From NCBI RefSeq assembly GCF_001870735.1, contig NZ_MORL01000003.1:310001-374000 (forward strand): a stretch of DNA of 64,000 nucleotides. Direction: 5' to 3'. This DNA is from Arsenicibacter rosenii (GTDB lineage Bacteria; Bacteroidota; Bacteroidia; Cytophagales; Spirosomataceae). The position numbers and the translations under genes were made by a program. The notes beneath the pieces were generated by a model. It saw only the letters and a list, made by a program, of their open reading frames with translations, was not told where the DNA came from and made no database searches. Of this stretch, positions 57,960 through 64,000 are shown piece after piece; the first letter of the stretch is position 1; each line of letters opens with the position of its first letter.

Positions 57960-60527
57960 ATGAAAAAGACCATTTCGATAAACATTAGTGGCGTCATCTT
58001 TCACATTGAAGAAGACGGTTACGACAAACTTAAAAACTACCTGGCGTCGATTCAGCAGTACTTTTCCGGTTACGAAGACAGTCAGGAAATTGTGACCGAT
58101 ATTGAAAATCGGATCGCCGAAAAACTATTAGCCAAACTCAAAGGCGACAAACATACAGAAGCGCGGCAGGCCGGGCCACGTTCGGCGATTACGCTGGACG
58201 ACGTGAACGAACTCATCAAAGCCATGGGTACCGTCGCTGATTTTGAAGCCGTTGAAGAAGAAGAAGTATTTCTGGGCAAAGAGCAGGGAGCCGAGAGCAA
58301 AGCGCAGTATGCACAGAGCACAGGGCAGAGCGCACCGGGCACTACGCCTCCTAACCCTACGCCTAACGCACCGGGCACAACGCCTCCGCCACAGGGCCCG
58401 CGCCGGATTTTCCGCGATCTGCGCCGGAAAACGCTGGGTGGTGTAGCCTCCGGTCTGGCCCACTATTTCAACATCGACCCGGTATGGGTACGGCTGGTGA
58501 TGGTCATTCTGGTTGTGGGTCTGCCACCGGTATTTGGCCCGCATGGCGGCGGTGAATTCTTCGGCAGCCTGGCCGGCTTTACGATTATTGCCTACATCGC
58601 GATGTGGGTTGCTTTTCCCGGCTCTGAAACGCTTGAGGAAGATAAGTCGGTGAAGAAGTTTTACCGCAACCCTGACGATAAAGTACTGGGCGGTATTGCT
58701 TCCGGTATTTCAGCCTATTTCGGTATTGACACCGGCGTTGTCCGGCTCCTGTTTGTACTTGGTATTGTCTTGTTCGGGGTCGGGTTTCTGGCGTACATTG
58801 TTCTCTGGATCATTTCTCCGGAAGCCAATACGCTGACCGAAAAAATGGAAATGAAAGGCCAGCCGATTACGCTTTCAAACATTGAAAGTAACGTAAAACG
58901 CAGCCTGAATATCAGCGAAACGGCCGAAGAAAATCCGGTAACGAAGCTGCTGCTGTTTCCCTTCCGGGCGATTGCGGTAGTGCTGACGGGTCTGGCCCGG
59001 GCTTTCGGTCCCTTTCTGAACGGTCTGGTGGCAGTCGTGCGGGTATTTGTCGGAGTCATTATGCTGATCATTTCGTTTGCTACCATGATTGCGTGTCTGG
59101 CCGCTGCCGGTGTGGCTCTGGGGGCCAACATGGGCGGTGATCTGGGTGATCTGGAATTCCCGCTCCGGCTGTTCCGTCAGGACATCGGTACGCCAATGGT
59201 ACTGGCGGCGCTGGTGGCGGCTATCCTGCCGTGTCTGGCCCTCGGTATTGTCGGCCTGATGCTGATTGCCAAACGGAGCCTGATCAGCGCACGTGCAGCG
59301 CTTACCCTGCTGGGCATCTGGATTCTGGCCCTGGTTGTTACATCGGCTACCGTTACGCCGCTGGTGGCCAACTTCCGCCGGGAAGCTACGGTTGAAGAAG
59401 AGAAACTGCTGAACATTCCGGTAGCCGTCCCTACGTTCGATATCAACGATGTTGATTCGGATTATGACCAGCGCCCGAACATCGAGCTGATGGGCTACGA
59501 CGGAACACAGTATAAATTAATACAGCGCTTTGAGGCACACGGCCGTAGCCGCGCCGATGCCGAAGCCAACGCCCGGACGATCCGCTACAATTACGTACAG
59601 CGGGACTCCGTACTTCGCTTCGACGATGATATTGAGCTGACAGCCAATGCCCCGTTCCGCGATCAGGAACTACACATGGAGCTCTACATTCCGTATGAAA
59701 AACCCTTCCGGATGACCAAGGACTTTGCTTATTTCATCCGTAACGAGTTTGGCAACAAGGAACTGGAACGCATGTCGGAAAGCCTCTGGAAGTTTACCAA
59801 AGCCGATGGGCTGGTGTGTATCAACTTCCCGCGCGAACGCAACGACAATTATGACAACGACGATAACGACGATTTGGGCGACGTAGCCGATGACGTTCAG
59901 AATGCGATCGACAGTGAATTAGGCGACGATTTCGACCGTCAGGGCGATCATAGCCGTCAGTTTGATGCCCGCAACTTTACCGACATTGATGCTTCCGGCG
60001 CTTTTGTGATCCGTCTGCAAAAAGGAGATTCGTTTAAGATCATTGCCGACGGCCGCGAAAAAGACATGGACGACCTGCGGGTGGAAACCGAAGGCGGGGT
60101 ATTGAAGGTATCGATGAAACGCGGCAAGCTCTTTAACTGGAACAACGCCCGGGCGGTTGGCCTGACGATCACGATGCCGACCGTAAAAGGCATGAAACTC
60201 ACCGGTGCCTCACGGGCCAGCCTGACCGGTTTCGGCCGCCTGAATGATCTCGACATCGACCTGACCGGTGCCAGCCGCGTTGTAGCCGATGCCGATGTAA
60301 ATGCCCTCAAACTGAATCTGACCGGTGCGTCAAAAGCTACGCTGCGCGGCCGTGCTGAAAGTCTGGACGCTGATCTGAGCGGCGCCTGCCGCCTCGACGC
60401 GACTGACATGACAATCAACCGCGCCAACATCGACGCCAACGGGGCCAGCCATGCTGAGCTGGGTACGGTTACGAATCTGGACACCGAAACCTCGGGCGCC
60501 AGCCGCGTAACCCGCCGCAATCAGTAA
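57960..60527 (+). CDS. PspC-domain envelope protein with C-terminal DUF2807 adhesin-type domain
   Basis: 855 residues. An N-terminal soluble region (1-140) includes a low-complexity linker (AQYAQSTGQSAPGTTPPNPT). Two PspC domains follow (about 147-225 and 232-290; LGGVASGLAHYFNIDPVWVR and LGGIASGISAYFGIDTGVVR), then several membrane segments (about 325-480). A large soluble part ends in a DUF2807 (GIN) domain (about 670-850) with repeated VKGMKLTGASRASLTGFGRL-like turns. Probable envelope-stress sensor/structural protein. Operon with padR. Confidence 0.88.
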   Translation: MKKTISINISGVIFHIEEDGYDKLKNYLASIQQYFSGYEDSQEIVTDIENRIAEKLLAKLKGDKHTEARQAGPRSAITLDDVNELIKAMGTVADFEAVEEEEVFLGKEQGAESKAQYAQSTGQSAPGTTPPNPTPNAPGTTPPPQGPRRIFRDLRRKTLGGVASGLAHYFNIDPVWVRLVMVILVVGLPPVFGPHGGGEFFGSLAGFTIIAYIAMWVAFPGSETLEEDKSVKKFYRNPDDKVLGGIASGISAYFGIDTGVVRLLFVLGIVLFGVGFLAYIVLWIISPEANTLTEKMEMKGQPITLSNIESNVKRSLNISETAEENPVTKLLLFPFRAIAVVLTGLARAFGPFLNGLVAVVRVFVGVIMLIISFATMIACLAAAGVALGANMGGDLGDLEFPLRLFRQDIGTPMVLAALVAAILPCLALGIVGLMLIAKRSLISARAALTLLGIWILALVVTSATVTPLVANFRREATVEEEKLLNIPVAVPTFDINDVDSDYDQRPNIELMGYDGTQYKLIQRFEAHGRSRADAEANARTIRYNYVQRDSVLRFDDDIELTANAPFRDQELHMELYIPYEKPFRMTKDFAYFIRNEFGNKELERMSESLWKFTKADGLVCINFPRERNDNYDNDDNDDLGDVADDVQNAIDSELGDDFDRQGDHSRQFDARNFTDIDASGAFVIRLQKGDSFKIIADGREKDMDDLRVETEGGVLKVSMKRGKLFNWNNARAVGLTITMPTVKGMKLTGASRASLTGFGRLNDLDIDLTGASRVVADADVNALKLNLTGASKATLRGRAESLDADLSGACRLDATDMTINRANIDANGASHAELGTVTNLDTETSGASRVTRRNQ

Positions 60528-60541
60528 GATAACGCTTATCA

Positions 60542-60578
60542 AACGCCTCCGGCCTGTTGCGGGCCGGAGGCGTTTTTT
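60542..60578 (+). terminator. Terminator of padR-pspC operon
   Basis: ACGCCTCCGGCC-tgttgcg-GGCCGGAGGCGT followed by seven T. Confidence 0.93.
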
Positions 60579-60586
60579 TGTGGGGG

Positions 60587-60645
60587 TATCTTTGCAGAGG
60601 AAAGACGTAACTTTCCGGACAATAGCTGTCAAAAGCGTAACTTTG
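60587..60645 (+). promoter_or_regulatory. Two TAnnTTTG boxes upstream of Rpn-type gene
   Basis: TATCTTTG (60587-60594) and TAACTTTG (60638-60645). The second is 18 bases before ATG 60664. A TAACTTTC at 60608-60615 repeats its sequence, giving a direct repeat CGTAACTTT spaced 31 bp. Confidence 0.55.
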
Positions 60646-60663
60646 ACCAAAACGCGCAAACGT

Positions 60664-61524
60664 ATGTCTACGCAAAATCTGCTGATCCGCTTTGACTGGG
60701 CGATGAAACGGCTGCTCCGGCAAAAATCAAACCATGCCATTCTGGAGGGCTTTCTTTCCGAACTGCTGCGCGATGATATTAAAATCGAGCAAATCCTCGA
60801 GAGTGAATCGAATCAGGATACTGGTGATGATAAATTTAACAGGGTTGACATTCTGGCATTAAATGCCCGGCAAGAGTTGATCATCATCGAAGTACAGAAT
60901 AGCCGCCAGGTCGATTATTTCCAGCGGATGTTATATGGTGTGTCAAAAGCCACGATTGAACATTTATCTGTAGGTGAACCTTACCGTAATATCAAAAAAG
61001 TCTATTCCGTCAATATCGTTTATTTTGACCTCGGACAAGGGCAGGATTATGTTTATCATGGCAAAACCGAATTCATCGGTCTTCACAACGGTGACACGCT
61101 GAGTTTGTCTGACAGACAAAAGGAGCTATTTGAAAAAGATGCGTTGTTCCGGCTGTTTCCGGAATACTATGTACTTAAAATCAACAACTTCAATAATAAA
61201 GCCCATGACTCACTGGACGAATGGATTTATTACCTGAAAAATAATGAGATACCGCAGGGGGCAAGTGCCCGCGGGCTTAAGGAAGTTGACGCATTTTTGC
61301 GTGTACAAGCCCTTACTGATGCTGATCGTGCTGACTATTACCGCCAAATGGAAAACCGTCGTCTGGAAGTCAGTCTTCTGGATACGGCCCGTATAGAAGG
61401 ACGCGCGCTGGGAGAAAAAGAAAGTAAAGAGGAAATTGCCCTGAAAATGAAACACAAAGGTTTTGATAATAAGACCATCGCCGATCTTACAGGGCTGTCA
61501 GAAGGAGACGTTGCCCATCTGTGA
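60664..61524 (+). CDS. Rpn-type PD-(D/E)XK nuclease/transposase-family protein
   Basis: 286 residues from ATG 60664. Matches the PDDEXK_2/Rpn family (recombination-promoting nuclease/putative transposase): RFDWAMKRLLRQKSNHAILE at the N-terminus, FNRVDILALNARQELIIIEV with the Asp...Glu-x-Gln core (Glu near residue 75), QVDYFQRMLYGVSKATIEHL, and a charged helical end. Rpn proteins take part in RecA-independent recombination or in phage defence as toxins. AT-richer than neighbours, so possibly acquired. Confidence 0.85.
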   Translation: MSTQNLLIRFDWAMKRLLRQKSNHAILEGFLSELLRDDIKIEQILESESNQDTGDDKFNRVDILALNARQELIIIEVQNSRQVDYFQRMLYGVSKATIEHLSVGEPYRNIKKVYSVNIVYFDLGQGQDYVYHGKTEFIGLHNGDTLSLSDRQKELFEKDALFRLFPEYYVLKINNFNNKAHDSLDEWIYYLKNNEIPQGASARGLKEVDAFLRVQALTDADRADYYRQMENRRLEVSLLDTARIEGRALGEKESKEEIALKMKHKGFDNKTIADLTGLSEGDVAHL

Positions 61525-61538
61525 TTAAAAATCCCCCC

Positions 61539-61592
61539 AACCGCACAGGAAATCACCAATGGCGTACCATCACTAATTTTCTGTGCGGTTTT
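61539..61592 (+). terminator. Hairpin terminator with long loop
   Basis: AACCGCACAG (61539-61548) / CTGTGCGGTT (61581-61590) followed by TTTC. Confidence 0.7.
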
Positions 61593-61650
61593 TCTTTACA
61601 CGGGCCGTGCTTTTTGCGTACTTTGTAATTCCCCAACGGACACAGCCGAT

Positions 61651-61899
61651 ATGCAACCAATCTACTTCGTTAACCTCCCCGCCCAGCAACAGCTTGATAT
61701 GCTGTATTATAAGGGTAGCCTGCTGGCCAACCGCTACGGTGACCGGGATATTTTCCTGCTCTACAGCCTTAACGATTTCTTTGTAGAACTGCGCTACGAC
61801 GGTTATACCAACCATATGCTACAGGCAACGGCATTCCGGGCCAACGACGAACGGCTCGAACAATACCTCCCCTACCTGGCACCGATTGACCTCGAATAA
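61651..61899 (+). CDS. Small conserved-looking protein, unknown
   Basis: 82 residues. Alpha/beta with an aromatic pattern (YKGSLLANRYGDRDIFLLYS, LNDFFVELRYDGYTNHMLQA), no known family. It stands alone between two terminators; convergent with the rlmI-like gene. Codon use matches host genes. Confidence 0.6.
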   Translation: MQPIYFVNLPAQQQLDMLYYKGSLLANRYGDRDIFLLYSLNDFFVELRYDGYTNHMLQATAFRANDERLEQYLPYLAPIDLE

Positions 61900-61919
61900 G
61901 TGCTGATCAACCCAACCAG

Positions 61920-61953
61920 AAAGCCCCCGCTGTCTCTCGATAACGGGGGCTTT
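61920..61953. terminator. Bidirectional terminator
   Basis: AAAGCCCCCG (61920-61929) / CGGGGGCTTT (61944-61953) between convergent genes. Confidence 0.88.
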
Positions 61954-61974
61954 GCATTTGATAACTTATGGGTT

Positions 61975-63183
61975 CTATTCTACCCAGAGCACAAGCCCTT
62001 TCAGATAACCGCCTTCCGGATGAAACAGGCTGACAGGATGATCGGCGGGCTGACTCAGATGGTGCAGTACGCGCACCTGCCGACCGGCCTCAATCGCCGC
62101 TGCCACAACCGTGTTATAAAACAACCCGCGGTCGACCACCTGCGAACAGGAGAATGTAAACAGGATACCACCCTTCGCCACACGCTTCAGCCCTTCGGCA
62201 TTTAAGCGTTTGTAGCCCTGCACCGCCCGATGCTTCGCCGACAGGCTTTTGGCGTAGGCGGGCGGGTCAAGCACAACCACATCGTATTGCTGGTTATGGG
62301 CTTTGAGGTACTTCATCACGTCTTCTGCATAGGCCTCGTGTGTCGTAATCTCTCCGAAATTGGCCGCCACGTTGCGGTTGGTCAGGTCAATCGCTTTCTG
62401 CGATACATCGACCGAATGCACCTGCGCCGCACCGGCTTTCAGGGCATACACCGAAAAACCGCCTGAATAGCAGAACGCATTCAGCACCTGTTTACCTGAC
62501 GCATACCGTGCCAGCAACGCGCGGTTGTCGCGCTGATCAAGGAAAAAGCCGGTTTTCTGGCCCGTCACCCAGTCAATCAGGAACGTGTGACCGTTTTCCT
62601 GCACGGCATGCGGCGTGTCGCAGTGGCCAAACAAAAAGCCGTTCTGCACCGTCTGTCCGTACTTATCGGGCAAGGTCTCAGCGCTTTTATCATAAATCGC
62701 TTTCAGCTCCGTACCAAACACCCGTTGCAACGCTTCGACAATCACATCGCGGTCGCGGTGCATACCAATCGAGTGCGCCTGAAACACGGCCACTCCGTTG
62801 TACATGTCGATTACCAGGCCCGAACAGCCATCGCCTTCGCCGTGAACAAGCCGGAAACAGTTGGTATCGCCCATGGCCGAGCCCGGTGCAAAAATCCCCC
62901 GCCGTACCTCCAGAATCCGGCTCAGCTTCCCGGTCCAGTAATCAACGTCAGGCACGATGCGTCCGCCGTCGATGCTGCCAAACGAAAACAACCGGACAGC
63001 GATGCTGCCATCGTGGTAATGGCCCATGCCGATGTAGTTGCCGTGGCGGTCGAGTACTTCTACACAGATACCATCGGCCAGATCGCCGTCGTAGCGACCG
63101 ATTGCTCCCGAAAACACCCAGGGATGAAACCGCCGGACCGCTTCGTCGCGGCCCTTTTGTAAATATATTTTTGCCTGCTGCAT
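61975..63183 (-). CDS. RlmI-like class I SAM-dependent rRNA methyltransferase
   Basis: 402 residues from ATG 63183; an upstream ATG (63198) is possible, but the TAACTTTG box at 63207-63214 would leave almost no leader. N-terminal PUA domain (KIYLQKGRDEAVRRFHPWVF), an intermediate domain and a C-terminal Rossmann methyltransferase (about 190-390; VTGQKTGFFLDQRDNRALLA, LNAFCYSGGFSVYALKAGAA, VVLDPPAYAKS, FTFSCSQ). It resembles RlmI (23S rRNA m5C1962 methylation); the precise nucleotide is inferred. Confidence 0.92.
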   Translation of the reverse strand: MQQAKIYLQKGRDEAVRRFHPWVFSGAIGRYDGDLADGICVEVLDRHGNYIGMGHYHDGSIAVRLFSFGSIDGGRIVPDVDYWTGKLSRILEVRRGIFAPGSAMGDTNCFRLVHGEGDGCSGLVIDMYNGVAVFQAHSIGMHRDRDVIVEALQRVFGTELKAIYDKSAETLPDKYGQTVQNGFLFGHCDTPHAVQENGHTFLIDWVTGQKTGFFLDQRDNRALLARYASGKQVLNAFCYSGGFSVYALKAGAAQVHSVDVSQKAIDLTNRNVAANFGEITTHEAYAEDVMKYLKAHNQQYDVVVLDPPAYAKSLSAKHRAVQGYKRLNAEGLKRVAKGGILFTFSCSQVVDRGLFYNTVVAAAIEAGRQVRVLHHLSQPADHPVSLFHPEGGYLKGLVLWVE

Positions 63184-63206
63184 TACGCGTTTTTCCAAAA
63201 AGAACG

Positions 63207-63214
63207 CAAAGTTA
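63207..63214 (-). promoter_or_regulatory. TAnnTTTG -7 box of rlmI-like gene
   Basis: TAACTTTG on the minus strand, 23 bases from ATG 63183. Confidence 0.55.
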
Positions 63215-63394
63215 ACGACACATTACCAGATCACTATACTACCAGCCGAATATCGGCGTTGAGATACGGGATAAATCTGCCGGCCCACACACACATATTG
63301 GGGTCTGAAGCGCAGGCAAAATTAGCCGGAAGTGCTCATAAACCGGAGATTGTTCCGTTCTTTGCAGTGAATACATTAACCTTTACAACGCTTT

Positions 63395-64000
63395 ATGCAG
63401 ATTAATCGACGCGATTTTCTTGTTCGGGCCGGTTTGTTTACCGCCGGTGCCGTTACCCTTACCCACACCACATCACTGGGTGGTACCTTTAACGATTTTG
63501 GCCTTCAGTTATACAGTGTGCGGGACGTGTTGCCGAAAGACCCTAAGGGCATCATGACCCAACTGGCACAGATGGGCTACAAGAAATTTGAAAGCTACGG
63601 CGGCCCGCAGGGGTTCCTGTGGGGTATGTCGCCGAAAGAAATCCGGTCGTTTCTGGACGGCTTGGGCGTGAAAATGGTCAGTACACACTTCGACATGAAC
63701 AAAGACCTCGACAAGAGCATTGCCGATGCGAAGGAAGCCGGTCTGTCGTACCTGTTGTGCCCGTATATCGGGCCGCAGAAGTCAATGGATGACTGGAAAC
63801 GCATTGCCGAAAAATTCAATACGGTCGGCGAGCAGGTGACAAAAGCAGGCCTGAAGTTTGGCTACCACAACCACGACTATTCGTTCAAAACGCTTGACGG
63901 TCAGCTGCCACAGGAGTATCTGCTGGAAAACACAAATCCTAAAAACGTGATGTTTGAGCTGGATATGTGCTGGATTGATGCCGCCGGTCAGGACCCGATT
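63395..64000 (+). CDS. Tat-exported sugar phosphate isomerase/epimerase, 3' truncated
   Basis: The first 202 residues; the frame is open at the window edge. N-terminal twin-arginine signal (INRRDFLVRAGLFTAGAVTL), then the TIM-barrel of the AP endonuclease 2/xylose-isomerase-like family: FGLQLYSVRDVLPKDPKGIM, STHFDMNKD, FGYHNHDYSF and VMFELDMCWID (metal and substrate residues His/Glu/Asp). Such exported sugar isomerases/epimerases are common in Spirosoma-type genomes in glycan use. The substrate is unknown. This gene has no stop in the window. Confidence 0.88.
   Translation, partial: MQINRRDFLVRAGLFTAGAVTLTHTTSLGGTFNDFGLQLYSVRDVLPKDPKGIMTQLAQMGYKKFESYGGPQGFLWGMSPKEIRSFLDGLGVKMVSTHFDMNKDLDKSIADAKEAGLSYLLCPYIGPQKSMDDWKRIAEKFNTVGEQVTKAGLKFGYHNHDYSFKTLDGQLPQEYLLENTNPKNVMFELDMCWIDAAGQDPI

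Noticed and set aside
62508-63215. Long plus-strand ORF opposite the rlmI-like gene
   Set aside because: Antisense shadow with Arg/Ser/Pro-rich composition.
1-64000. CRISPR array
   Set aside because: No regularly spaced repeat series was seen; the repeats found are pairs or palindromes.

Overview
The window looks like a piece of a Cytophagales chromosome (Bacteroidota), probably Spirosomataceae and Spirosoma-like. This is an inference from several signs: the protein families present, near absence of Shine-Dalgarno sites, Bacteroidota-type promoters with a TAnnTTTG -7 box ahead of many host genes, small-type PurL, and DUF2807/PspC, LytTR and cupin-AraC proteins. Positions 1 to about 41,430 are the right-hand part of a tailed-phage prophage integrated at a tRNA-Ser(UGA) gene (41435-41522, minus). 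Positions 41,435-64,000 are ordinary host chromosome. The left end of the prophage, its attL, its early/repressor genes and a recognisable major capsid protein are not in the window.

Prophage, left to right: the end of a structural gene and small genes (1-1411); terminase small and large subunits (1408-3730); a minus-strand, AT-richer cargo block (4480-7063) with a Shedu-type (DUF4263) nuclease, a small partner ORF and a DUF5677-like protein; portal and connector genes (7439-11849); a 1453-residue Ig-domain adhesin and a run of tail spike, fibre and lectin-like proteins (11921-24373); a lysis cassette with two membrane/coiled-coil proteins and an M15 endopeptidase (24807-26199); baseplate and tape-measure genes (26257-32091). 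A second cargo region follows (32561-38829): an unrecognised three-gene AT-rich cassette, a zinc-ribbon/YbjQ protein, a second DUF5677-like paralogue, a serine recombinase with dyad-rich upstream DNA, and small genes around a duplicated regulatory block. Last come a TIR-domain protein (39001-39876) and a divergent tyrosine integrase (39935-41236) facing the tRNA gene.

The prophage therefore carries at least two recognisable immunity-type genes (Shedu nuclease, TIR) plus several unknowns in positions typical of lysogenic cargo, most bounded by hairpin terminators. The best candidate for an undescribed system is the three-gene cassette at 32561-33948. The next best is the pair of DUF5677-like paralogues, one in each cargo region.

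Host part: purL; a Uma2-type nuclease gene; a membrane-anchored DNA/RNA nuclease divergent from a BaiN-type flavoprotein; an AraC regulator divergent from a phytanoyl-CoA-dioxygenase-family gene; purine nucleoside phosphorylase; a TPR protein; etfB-etfA; a bifunctional-nuclease-domain protein; a small membrane protein; an intradiol-dioxygenase/redoxin fusion; a membrane LytTR regulator; an exported amidohydrolase; a padR-pspC/DUF2807 operon; a PD-(D/E)XK Rpn-type protein; an RlmI-like methyltransferase; and a Tat-exported sugar isomerase/epimerase running off the right edge. Intergenic host DNA is rich in short palindromic repeats.
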